Origin: JALYUS01 sp038231255
Lineage (GTDB): Bacteria > Chloroflexota > Chloroflexia > Thermomicrobiales > JALYUS01
DNA: 11,533 bases
Assembly: GCA_038231255.1 (NCBI GenBank)
Contig: JBBRLR010000142.1
Span: 1 to 11,533, forward strand
Reading direction: 5' to 3'
Shown here: in pieces, positions 1 through 6,187 of the stretch
Layout of the letters: the number at the start of each line of letters is the position of its first letter
Position numbering within the stretch: the first letter of the stretch is position 1
The notes under the pieces: model-generated
The model's database searches: none
Told to the model about the DNA's origin: nothing
The model's input: only the letters and a program-made list of their open reading frames with translations
Translations under genes and position numbers: made by a program

Positions 1-225
1 ATCGCTCTGGCGCCTGCTTGCTGCCGCGTCTCCACCTGTATGAATAATGCAGGCTAGCCGCCGGGGGCCTCTGTGTCTGGCGCTCCATAACCGCGACCCA
101 CGGCAATCGCGCGGTAACAGATGCAAAGGCGAGGAATACCGTGACGTTCTTCGTAACACCATGACCTTTGAGAGGCTCGCTCCCCCTTCCTTGCGGGAAG
201 GGGGCCGGGGGTTAGGTTCCCGCCC
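1..225. other. Left-edge region without a recognisable gene
   Basis: No open frame here looks like a gene. A plus-strand gene could end just inside the edge, since all three forward frames stop between positions 41 and 57, but the few residues available identify nothing. The longer plus-strand frame starting at 47 runs antisense into the phosphoesterase gene and has shadow-like composition. I found no tRNA arms and no Shine-Dalgarno/start pair. The last 45 bases hold a hairpin repeat, listed separately. Confidence 0.5.
182..216. repeat. GC-rich hairpin repeat downstream of the phosphoesterase
   Basis: CCCCCTTCC at 182-190 pairs perfectly with GGAAGGGGG at 196-204 around a 5-nt loop, and is followed by GGGCCGGGGGTTAGG at 202-216. 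The same 15 bases recur at 4301-4315. The hairpin lies about 20 bases beyond the phosphoesterase stop on the minus strand and could stop transcription or protect the mRNA end, but no T-run follows it, so it is not a standard intrinsic terminator. From memory, motifs of the form CCCCCGGCCC...GGGAAGGGGG are common dispersed repeats in several high-GC phyla. Confidence 0.6.
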
Positions 226-1695
226 TTATCCGTCCCCGAGGCGGCGGATGAAGGCGGCGGAATTGGGGAGCGTGTCGGTGTTCGGCGCGGTCGGTGTGCC
301 GGGGGCGCTCGGGCCGGGCGCGGACGGGGCGGCGCTCTGGGAGAAGTCGAAGGCGTTGGTCAGATTGTTCACGGCGGCGTCGCGTGTGCCGAGTGGGGCG
401 AGACCCCAGCGTGTTTCGATTAACGTGAGGATCGAGGTCGTATCGTATTGCGTGTGATCCACGTAGCCGCGCTTGGCGAAAGGCGAGATGATGATCGTCG
501 GCACGCGCGATCCCGGCCCCCACTTGTCCGCGACGGGCGGCGCGACATGATCCCAGCGGCCACCGTGCTCATCGTAGGTGATGACGATTGCGGTGTCATT
601 CCAGTACTGGCTCTGCTGCACCGCCGCGACGAGGTCGGCGATGTGCTGCTGGCCGCGCACGAGTGACGCATAGCCGGGATGTTCGTTGTCCTCGCCGATC
701 GGCTTGACGAACGAGACGGCGGGCAGGCTGTTCGCCGTTAGCGAGTTGCGGAAATCCTGCTCGTCCTTCAGATGCTGCGCTCTGCCGACAGTGCCGTCGG
801 CGTAGTTCGCGAAGAAGGCGAAGGGCTGGTGGTGATACTGGAAGAGCGGGTCCGGGTTGCCTGCCAGCGCATCGTTCCAGCCGCCTGAGTACCACGCCCA
901 ACTGACGCCCTTGTCGCTCAACCGGTCGCCGATCGTCGGCATCGTCTGGTTCGGCACGAGCGTTTCCGGCGCGGCGGTTTTGGGGTGCGGGGTGTTGACC
1001 GAGAACGCGGTATTGATGACGTAGCCGTCCGGAGTGACGGCGCCATCCTTGACCATCATCCCATTGTCGTCCAGTTGCGCCTTCATCGCGGTCGGCGCGT
1101 TCGGGAACTGCGGCGTGCAACCGCAAACGAGCCAGAAATGATTGAGGAACGAGCCGCCGAACGCGGCGTGGAAGAAGTTGTCCGCCATTGTATATTGCTG
1201 CGCGAGTTTGCCTTCCGGCATGTTTGTCGCGTCGTAGTTGCTCATGACGAGGCCGGCGGCATCGCTCCACGCGACGTACTTGTCCATCTTGCCGCCGTCA
1301 TTCTGGTACTGCTCCTGATAGTAGCGGTGGACGAGGTCGCCCGTCTTGTCGGTGGGCTGAACATACTGTGCGGTGTTGAAGGGCGCGACCGGGAGATTGG
1401 CGGGGAAGCGCGGATCGAGCACGGATGGCTTCGGGGTCGTGTCAATCGGCTGCGGCAGGGTGGCGTAGGGTACGCCGTTCTTGTCCACCTGATTGACGGC
1501 GCCGCCCGCGTTTGCCAGCCCATTGGCGCCGGGGAAGTTGCCGTACAAGCCGTCGAAACTCCAGTTCTCCTGATACAGCACGATGACATGGTTGATCTGG
1601 TTGAGAGACCCCTGGGCCCCAACCAGCGCGGGCAGTCCCACGGCGCTGCTTGCCACGATGAACAATAACGCGAGCGTCACCCGAATCCGTCGCAT
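226..1695 (-). CDS. Secreted phosphoesterase, phospholipase C / acid phosphatase family
   Basis: A 489-aa protein of the alkaline-phosphatase-like phosphoesterase family (PF04185 type), which hydrolyses phosphomonoesters or phospholipid head groups outside the cytoplasm. Residues 1-28 form a signal peptide: an MRRIR basic start, a hydrophobic core, and an ALVGAQ end suiting signal peptidase I. Family motifs appear in order: ENWSFD (43-48), a GGSFLNHFW segment (180-188) that may carry the nucleophile, EDNEHPG (335-341), YDEHGGRWDHV (374-384) and SPFAKRGYVDH (404-414). E43/N44 and D375/E376 match the expected metal ligands. The tail at 455-475 is rich in Pro, Ala and Ser, probably a flexible linker. 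The ATG follows GAGGGGGG at a 4-nt gap. Length is normal for AcpA-like phosphatases. Substrate (phospholipid or small phosphoester) cannot be read from sequence. No operon partner is visible; the gene stands alone. Confidence 0.9.
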   Translation of the reverse strand: MRRIRVTLALLFIVASSAVGLPALVGAQGSLNQINHVIVLYQENWSFDGLYGNFPGANGLANAGGAVNQVDKNGVPYATLPQPIDTTPKPSVLDPRFPANLPVAPFNTAQYVQPTDKTGDLVHRYYQEQYQNDGGKMDKYVAWSDAAGLVMSNYDATNMPEGKLAQQYTMADNFFHAAFGGSFLNHFWLVCGCTPQFPNAPTAMKAQLDDNGMMVKDGAVTPDGYVINTAFSVNTPHPKTAAPETLVPNQTMPTIGDRLSDKGVSWAWYSGGWNDALAGNPDPLFQYHHQPFAFFANYADGTVGRAQHLKDEQDFRNSLTANSLPAVSFVKPIGEDNEHPGYASLVRGQQHIADLVAAVQQSQYWNDTAIVITYDEHGGRWDHVAPPVADKWGPGSRVPTIIISPFAKRGYVDHTQYDTTSILTLIETRWGLAPLGTRDAAVNNLTNAFDFSQSAAPSAPGPSAPGTPTAPNTDTLPNSAAFIRRLGDG

Positions 1696-1965
1696 ACTTC
1701 CCCCCTCTTCATCGAATGCATCAGCGTCGTACGATACACGCGTAGTGTGACAAAGGGAAGTGATCGATTGATGATGGAGTGATAATGAAAAGGTGAGTGG
1801 TACGGGCGATACGGCGATTCAATCCGCCGGGCGCTGCACAGGTTCCGGCGTGCGGCTCCCTGGATGATGTGCGATCACCCGCACCTACTCCGGCGTTTCA
1901 TCAGCGACAGCACGCGTTCGCCGGCGAAATCACCGTGCGAACATGCCTTTCCCGCAAAACAGATG

Positions 1966-1974
1966 TGTTATAAC
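1966..1974 (+). promoter_or_regulatory. Extended -10 promoter, probable leaderless start
   Basis: TGTTATAAC fits an extended -10 element (TGnTATAAT with one mismatch). No good -35 is seen, as expected for extended -10 promoters. Transcription would begin 6-7 bases downstream, at or next to the toxin ATG at 1981, and no Shine-Dalgarno sequence precedes that ATG. This suggests a leaderless mRNA for the toxin-antitoxin pair. Confidence 0.45.
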
Positions 1975-1980
1975 CGGTGC

Positions 1981-2338
1981 ATGGGATGGGAAATCGAGGG
2001 CACTGACCAGTTCAACAATTGGTACGACGGCCTCGATGCGGCAGAGACGAAAGCCGTCAACGCCGCTGTTGATACCCTCGCCGAAGGTGGACCGATCCTC
2101 GGACGCCCGTTTGTTGACACAATCAACGGCTCGCAGATTGCGAACCTGAAAGAGTTACGGCCGAAGCGTAACAAATATTCGCATCCTCTTCGTCTTTGAC
2201 CCGCGCCGTACGGTAATCCTACTGATCGGCGGGAGCAGGACGGACGATTGGCAAGGGTGGTATGACCGGAATATCCTGGAAGCGGAACGGCTGTATGCCG
2301 ACTATCTCTCGGAAATGAGAAAGGATGGAATATTATGA
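1981..2338 (+). pseudogene. HigB/RelE-like toxin gene broken by a +1 frameshift
   Basis: Starting at MGWEIEGTDQF, the first 64 codons match the N-terminal part of Gp49/HigB-type toxins (RelE/ParE superfamily, ribosome-dependent mRNA interferases), ending in the LKELRPKRN motif. An extra A in the run at 2173-2175 then moves the frame, and translation stops at 2199 after 72 residues. Dropping that A restores NIRILFVFDPRR, LLIGGSRTDDWQGWY and a C-terminal helix, stopping at 2338, for a normal 118-aa protein. The lost part carries the central strands and the catalytic region of the fold. The restored stop overlaps the antitoxin ATG as ATGA, so gene architecture is otherwise intact. This is either a natural inactivation, a sequencing error in an A-run, or less likely programmed slippage. 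Earlier in-frame starts back to 1864 lack family similarity. Confidence 0.75.
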
Positions 2339-2643
2339 GCGGACATCGCCCCTGGTCCGAGATTCGGCGCCGAGGCACCCTCGAAGAAGAGGTCAAGATC
2401 GCCGCCGAGGTACGCGCCATGCTGCGCGAGAATGCGCTGATGCAGTTGCGCCGCCGCCACGAGATCAGCCAGGAAGAACTCGCCGCCGCGCTCGGAATCT
2501 CTCAGGCGCGTGTGTCGAGCATCGAGCGCGCGGACGAGCCGCAACTCACCACGATCCGTCGCTATATCGAGGCGATGGGCGGCGAACTGATCGTGCAGGC
2601 AAAGATTGATGGCGAGACCTTTGACCTGCTCGCCAACGATTAG
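2335..2643 (+). CDS. XRE-family antitoxin (HigA-like)
   Basis: A 102-aa DNA-binding protein with a Cro/C1-type helix-turn-helix at about residues 44-66 (ISQEELAAALGISQARVSSIE). A longer N-terminal helix (WSEIRRRGTLEEEVKIAAE) precedes it, and a short tail of about 20 residues (GGELIVQAKIDGETFDLL) follows, as in antitoxins paired with Gp49/HigB toxins. It should bind and neutralise the toxin and repress their shared promoter. The ATG overlaps the ancestral toxin stop (ATGA) and has AAGGA nine bases upstream. Because the toxin upstream is frameshifted, ribosomes now stop 136 bases early, so translational coupling may be weakened and this Shine-Dalgarno may matter more. The frame is intact and the HTH is canonical, so the protein may persist as a free regulator. 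Confidence 0.85.
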   Translation: MSGHRPWSEIRRRGTLEEEVKIAAEVRAMLRENALMQLRRRHEISQEELAAALGISQARVSSIERADEPQLTTIRRYIEAMGGELIVQAKIDGETFDLLAND

Positions 2644-3827
2644 CGCGGGCAGTCACGCAGTACGTCCGCGAGGCGGCGGACGCCTTCGGTGATCGCGGCG
2701 GGCGGCTGGGCGCAGAAGGAAAGGCGGAGGCCGCCGGACTGGCCACCGGGGATCGCCGTGCAACCGGTGCCAGGGACGATGCCGACGCCGTGTTCGTTGC
2801 CGCGTGCGAGGACATCCGCCACATCCATGCCGGGCGGCAGGGTGAGCCAGACGAAGAAACCGCCTTCCGGCTCCGTCCACGTCGCATCCGGCGGCATGTA
2901 CTCGCCGAGGGCGTCGAGCATCGCGGTGCGGCGTTCGGCGTAGACGGCGCGGATGCGGTTGAGATGGTCGGGGAAGAAGCCCGTCCGCATCATCTCGTAG
3001 ACGGCCTGCTGCATCACGCGGTCGGAGTTGATGTCCGCCGCCTCCTTCATCGCATATAGTTTGTCCCGCAGAGCGTCCGGCATCACCATCCAGCCGACAC
3101 GGATGCCAGGGGCAACGGTCTTCGAGAAGGTGCCGAGGTAGATCACATCGGGATCGAGGGCGCGCAGGGGTTGCACATCCTCACCGGCGTAGCGGAGGGC
3201 GCTGTACGGGTCGTCCTCGATGATCGCGAGATCGTGTGCGCGGGTGAGGGCGACGAGCCGCTCGCGACGGGCGCGCGGCATCGTCGTGCCGGTCGGATTC
3301 TGGAAGGTCGGCACGATATAGAGGAATTTCGGGCGTTGATGCTGCAAAACCGCTTCCAGGGCGTCGAGGTCGAGGCCGTCCGCCCGAACAGGAATGGGCA
3401 GGTAGCGCGGCTCGCACAGGTCGAAGGTCTGGAGCGCGCCGGGATAGACCGGGTCTTCGAGCGCGACGGGGTCGCCGGGGCTGATGAAGAGGCGGGCGAG
3501 GAAATCTATCCCCTGCTGCGCGCCGCTCAGGAGCATGACGTTTTTCGCGTCCACATCGGCGCAGCCGAGCGCGTGCATCCGTTCCGCGACGAGCGCGCGG
3601 AGGTCCCACGCGCCCATCGCGCTCTGGTAGCCGAAGAGGTCCTGCGTGCATGCCCAGGCGCGCTCCATGCCGCGTTCCAGCCACTCGCGCGGGATGCACT
3701 CGGGGGCGGGTGCGCCACTCCGCAGGGAGATGAATTCGGCGCCCTGCTTCGGATACGACGGCCCCGATACGACCGTCAGATGCATCCGCGCCGCTTGTCG
3801 GGAGTATCGTGTCGTCCAATCGCGCAT
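2640..3827 (-). CDS. PLP-dependent aminotransferase, class I/II (2-aminoadipate/MocR-like group)
   Basis: A 395-aa fold-type I aminotransferase that moves an amino group between an amino acid and a 2-oxo acid in the cytoplasm. Visible motifs: SGAQQGIDFL (101-110) for cofactor phosphate binding, DPVYPG (125-130), PTFQNPTG (173-180) with the PLP-contacting Asn177, IIEDDPYSALRY (202-213) with Asp205 pairing to the pyridine nitrogen, GTFSKTVAPGIRVGW (232-246) with Schiff-base Lys236, and GLRLSF (366-371) with Arg368 for the substrate carboxylate. These resemble LysN/2-aminoadipate transaminases and the catalytic half of MocR regulators. No HTH domain is attached, so this is an enzyme. Start chosen at ATG 3827, preceded by GAAGGAA at about 5-6 nt. 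Its TAA (2640-2642) overlaps the antitoxin TAG on the other strand, leaving no room for separate terminators. The exact substrate cannot be assigned. Confidence 0.9.
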   Translation of the reverse strand: MRDWTTRYSRQAARMHLTVVSGPSYPKQGAEFISLRSGAPAPECIPREWLERGMERAWACTQDLFGYQSAMGAWDLRALVAERMHALGCADVDAKNVMLLSGAQQGIDFLARLFISPGDPVALEDPVYPGALQTFDLCEPRYLPIPVRADGLDLDALEAVLQHQRPKFLYIVPTFQNPTGTTMPRARRERLVALTRAHDLAIIEDDPYSALRYAGEDVQPLRALDPDVIYLGTFSKTVAPGIRVGWMVMPDALRDKLYAMKEAADINSDRVMQQAVYEMMRTGFFPDHLNRIRAVYAERRTAMLDALGEYMPPDATWTEPEGGFFVWLTLPPGMDVADVLARGNEHGVGIVPGTGCTAIPGGQSGGLRLSFCAQPPAAITEGVRRLADVLRDCPR

Positions 3828-3844
3828 GACTGTTCCTTCGGAGG

Positions 3845-3918
3845 TTCGGGGTTCGATATTCGATATTCGATGTTCGATGTTCGATGTTCGCAGGCGGATC
3901 GCTCGTACCTCGAACCTC
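3845..3918. repeat. Heptanucleotide tandem repeat (TTCGATN) within a hairpin
   Basis: Six 7-bp units run from 3845 to 3886 (TTCGGGG, TTCGATA twice, TTCGATG three times) and end in TTCG. Downstream, two units of CCTCGAA (3908-3921) are inverted relative to them. The 16 bases at 3841-3856 pair with 3903-3918 with two mismatches, so the array lies largely in the loop of a possible stem-loop. It sits between divergent genes, 14 bases from the aminotransferase ATG, so it could affect either promoter. Similar heptamer arrays exist in other bacteria, such as the STRR repeats of cyanobacteria; function unknown. Confidence 0.8.
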
Positions 3919-3944
3919 GAACTTCCCTACCTTACCCGCCGCGA

Positions 3945-3950
3945 TACAAT
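3945..3950 (+). promoter_or_regulatory. Probable -10 element (TACAAT)
   Basis: TACAAT matches the sigma-70 -10 consensus at five of six positions and lies 46 bases before the ATG at 3997. The -35 position 17 bp upstream (CTTCCC) is poor. A TACAAT box also precedes the FmdB-like gene at 9780, which supports this as the local -10 form. Confidence 0.4.
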
Positions 3951-3996
3951 GGCGCAATTACGGGAGGCCGTGGTACTTTGTGCGGGAGGGGGATGC

Positions 3997-4293
3997 ATGA
4001 ACGATACACCACCGAGCGAGACAGTGAATGAGGGCGGGGCGGGGCGGCGGCTCTTCGCGAAAATCCTCAGCGGGACGGACGCGGCGACGCTGGAGCGGGC
4101 AGTCAATGCCGCGTTGGCGACGATCCCGCTCGCCGCCCGGCCTGCGGTATCAATGATCGCGCCGCTCGGCGATCGCGTGCGCCTCTACGCGCTCGTCACA
4201 TATGTCGGCGCCGAAACGGAGGCCGACGAAGCGGTGAAAGCGGCCGCCGAGCGCCGCCGCCGGATGAGCATCAACTATGAGACGCTGAAATAA
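3997..4293 (+). CDS. Small unknown protein
   Basis: A 98-aa protein I do not recognise. It has an acidic/polar N-terminus, an alanine-rich helical middle (ATLERAVNAALATIPLAARP), a hydrophobic stretch that may form two strands (AVSMIAPLGDRVRLYALVTYVG), and a charged C-terminal helix ending in a basic cluster (ERRRRMSINYETLK). No signal peptide or membrane segment is evident. ATG 3997 is preferred because GGGAGGGGG lies just upstream at 3983-3992 and the predicted -10 is at 3945-3950; the in-frame ATG at 3949 would overlap that -10. It precedes the membrane-protein gene at 4419 by 125 bp. The short alpha-beta layout suggests a small cytoplasmic domain, but no function is proposed. Confidence 0.6.
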   Translation: MNDTPPSETVNEGGAGRRLFAKILSGTDAATLERAVNAALATIPLAARPAVSMIAPLGDRVRLYALVTYVGAETEADEAVKAAAERRRRMSINYETLK

Positions 4294-4300
4294 GGGGAAA

Positions 4301-4315
4301 GGGCCGGGGGTTAGG
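4301..4315. repeat. Second copy of the GGGCCGGGGGTTAGG motif
   Basis: This 15-base sequence is identical to 202-216. Here it lies 8 bases after the stop of the small unknown gene, with GGGGAAA before it, so it resembles a half copy lacking the pairing arm. In both places it lies just past a gene end. Confidence 0.55.
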
Positions 4316-4418
4316 CCGGATCGTGGCATTCCCCTTGCCACAGATGTAACTGTGCCCCGGCACATATTTCACACCAGGTAACCCGCAGTTTCGTTCTCGC
4401 ACATGGAAGCAAGGGACG

Positions 4419-4946
4419 ATGGGCAGTACAAGTGCAGCAATGGCCCGCCGGTACGACGCCGTACCGTATCCGGGCAGCACAACGAGCGATCCCTTCGCGA
4501 CGAATCCGGTCCGCAAGGCAATCGGGCTGATCCTCGCCGGGTCGCCGGCGGCGATCCTCACCTTCGTCCCTCGTCTGCTGGATTGGCTGCTTCAAAGCAA
4601 CCCGGTCGTCGCCGGGTTCGTCGGCGTCTTCATGGCGCTCTCGATAGCGACCTGGGCGGGGCTGGTTTTCGGCACGATCATCCTGTTCATCTGCGCAATC
4701 GAGGGGATTGTCATCGCTATCCATCGCTTCCTGACGCGCCACCTGACGCCGGTGGATCGCCTCGCGATCAGCGAGCGCGTCTGCGCGATGCTGCATCGCC
4801 GCGGCTACCACACCGCCGAGCATCTATCCGCCGTGCCCGATTCCGAACTGCGCTCGCACCCCAACTTCGACGACCGCCTGCTCCGCGAAGTCGCCCGCGC
4901 CCTCTACCTCTGGGAGCAGGAGCGGCGAATGAGCAACGAGCAATGA
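4419..4946 (+). CDS. Membrane protein with a cytoplasmic helix-hairpin-helix-like tail
   Basis: A 175-aa protein without a recognised family. A polar N-terminus (1-33) is followed by hydrophobic segments at about 34-50 and 64-101; the second is long enough for two closely spaced helices. The C-terminal part (115-165) is soluble: RGYHTAEHLSAVPDSELR, then HPNFDDRLLREVARAL. Its pattern of a Thr-x-x-x-Leu helix, an acidic helix, an Asn-Phe turn and a final helix resembles the helix-hairpin-helix of the RNA polymerase alpha C-terminal domain; this similarity is by eye only. The last five codons (MSNEQ) are supplied by a heptad repeat, so the native C-terminus was probably slightly different. The start is uncertain: AAGGGA lies only 2 nt before ATG 4419, and Met8 (4440) is an alternative. 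Confidence 0.65.
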   Translation: MGSTSAAMARRYDAVPYPGSTTSDPFATNPVRKAIGLILAGSPAAILTFVPRLLDWLLQSNPVVAGFVGVFMALSIATWAGLVFGTIILFICAIEGIVIAIHRFLTRHLTPVDRLAISERVCAMLHRRGYHTAEHLSAVPDSELRSHPNFDDRLLREVARALYLWEQERRMSNEQ

Positions 4947-4991
4947 GCGATGAGCAATGAGGAGAGACCGAACCCCCCATTGCTCATCGCT
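4930..4991. repeat. Heptad repeat (TGAGCAA) with a 14-bp inverted repeat
   Basis: Four 7-bp units (TGAGCAA, CGAGCAA, TGAGCGA, TGAGCAA) occupy 4930-4957. The last part, 4946-4959, pairs perfectly over 14 bp with 4978-4991 around an 18-nt loop. The hairpin begins on the last base of the stop codon of the upstream gene (TGA at 4944-4946) and is followed by TTTAT, so it may act as a weak terminator. It is the same repeat family as at 7639-7705. Confidence 0.8.
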
Positions 4992-4992
4992 T

Positions 4993-4998
4993 TATACT
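4993..4998 (+). promoter_or_regulatory. Probable -10 element for the dehydrogenase operon
   Basis: TATACT matches five of six -10 positions and stands 46 bases before the dehydrogenase ATG, directly after the heptad hairpin. The -35 position is poor. If used, the leader would carry the strong GGGAGGGG ribosome site at 5033-5040. Confidence 0.45.
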
Positions 4999-5044
4999 GT
5001 CCGTATTGGCCGGAAGGTTCGCAATTTGATGAGGGAGGGGAACA

Positions 5045-6166
5045 ATGGGACTGACGAGTCGGGCAGTCGTTTTGGACGGGGTGAAGGGGAATTTTTCGGT
5101 CACGGAGGCGGCGGTGCCGGAGCCAGGGCCGGGGAGTGTGATCGTCAAGCAGGAACTCTGCGGCGTCTGCGGCACGGACGTCCACGTTTTTCAGGGGCAC
5201 ATGGCGTCGGTGCCGATGCCCGTTGTGCTCGGGCACGAGATCGTCGGCACGATTGTCGCGCTCGGCGAGGGTGTGACGACGGATTCCACGGGGCGACCGG
5301 TGAAAGAAGGCGACCTGATCGGCATCAAGCCGGGCGTCTCGGACACCAGCGATTTCTTCGGCTCGATCTCGTTCCAGCCGACGCTCTCCGCCGGGGCAGG
5401 GGCGTACGGCTTCGCGGCGAAGTCGATGAATTACCTGCCGCTGGCAGTGACGGGTGGCTTCGCGAGCTACCAGTGGCTGATCCCCGGCACGAAGTTCTAC
5501 AAGATGAACGCTGATCCCGTCGCCTCCTCGATCCTCGAACCGCTCAGCGTCGGCATCCACGCGGCGGGGCGCGCGACCTATCAGTTCGGCGACACCGTTG
5601 TCATTCAGGGGGCGGGGCCGATCGGGCTGATGTGCCTGGTCGCCGCGAAGGAACTCGGCGCGTTCAAGACGATTGTGATCGGCGCACCCGCTGACCGCCT
5701 CGCCTTCGCCCGCGAACTCGGTGCGGACCTGACGATTGACATCACCGAGGTGACCGACGCCGCCGAACGCCAGAAGATGGTGCGCGAGGCGTCCAGCCAC
5801 GGCCACGGCGCGGACATCATCATCGAGGCGACGGGCGTGCTCGCCGCGCTGCCCGAGGGGTTCGATCTCCTGCGGCGCGGCGGGCAGTACGTGACGTGCG
5901 GCCACTTCACAAATGTCGGCGATGTGTCGCTCAACCCGTGGGGACACTTCACCTTTAAGGAGATCACGCTCTACGGCGTCTGGGGCTCGTCGCACGGTCA
6001 TTTCGTCCAGGCGCGGCAACTGATCGAGAGCGGTAAGTACCCGATGGCGAAGTTCGTCTCGCACCAACTGCCATTGGAGCGCGTCGCCGATGGCATCGCC
6101 GCGATGAGCGGTCGCTACACGATTGACGACGAGCCGATCCGCAAGGTGGCGATCCGGGCGAATTAG
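5045..6166 (+). CDS. Zinc-type medium-chain alcohol dehydrogenase lacking the structural zinc site
   Basis: A 373-aa MDR-superfamily oxidoreductase that should use NAD(P) to oxidise an alcohol or reduce a carbonyl. The N-terminal catalytic domain has CGVCGTDVH (39-47), giving catalytic-zinc ligand Cys42, and GHE (63-65) with His64/Glu65; EPLSVG (165-170) supplies the likely third ligand. The Rossmann motif GAGPIG is at 189-194. After the second strand the sequence is IVIGAPADRL, without the Asp/Glu that usually marks NAD preference, so NADP use is possible. The lobe at 95-123 (KPGVSDTSDFFG...) has none of the four cysteines of the usual structural zinc. ATG 5045 follows GGGAGGGG by 4 nt. It is followed 21 bp later by the nucleosidase gene, suggesting one operon. 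The substrate is unknown. Confidence 0.88.
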   Translation: MGLTSRAVVLDGVKGNFSVTEAAVPEPGPGSVIVKQELCGVCGTDVHVFQGHMASVPMPVVLGHEIVGTIVALGEGVTTDSTGRPVKEGDLIGIKPGVSDTSDFFGSISFQPTLSAGAGAYGFAAKSMNYLPLAVTGGFASYQWLIPGTKFYKMNADPVASSILEPLSVGIHAAGRATYQFGDTVVIQGAGPIGLMCLVAAKELGAFKTIVIGAPADRLAFARELGADLTIDITEVTDAAERQKMVREASSHGHGADIIIEATGVLAALPEGFDLLRRGGQYVTCGHFTNVGDVSLNPWGHFTFKEITLYGVWGSSHGHFVQARQLIESGKYPMAKFVSHQLPLERVADGIAAMSGRYTIDDEPIRKVAIRAN

Positions 6167-6187
6167 CGGGCAGTGGGGAGGGGCCGG

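Noticed and set aside
47..457. A plus-strand frame of 136 codons at the left edge
   Set aside because: Its second half is antisense to the phosphoesterase and the first half shows no ribosome site or recognisable motif.
1864..1980. Longer toxin starts, including ATG 1864
   Set aside because: The added residues do not resemble the toxin family, and the extended -10 at 1966-1974 would lie inside the coding region.
3852..3886. CRISPR-like direct repeats
   Set aside because: The units are 7 bp and contiguous with no spacers. A CRISPR array needs repeats of about 23-40 bp separated by unique spacers.
4946..4996. Heptad hairpin as a standard intrinsic terminator
   Set aside because: Only a short T-rich stretch (TTTAT) follows, it is interrupted, and it overlaps the next promoter element; a terminator role remains possible but unproven.
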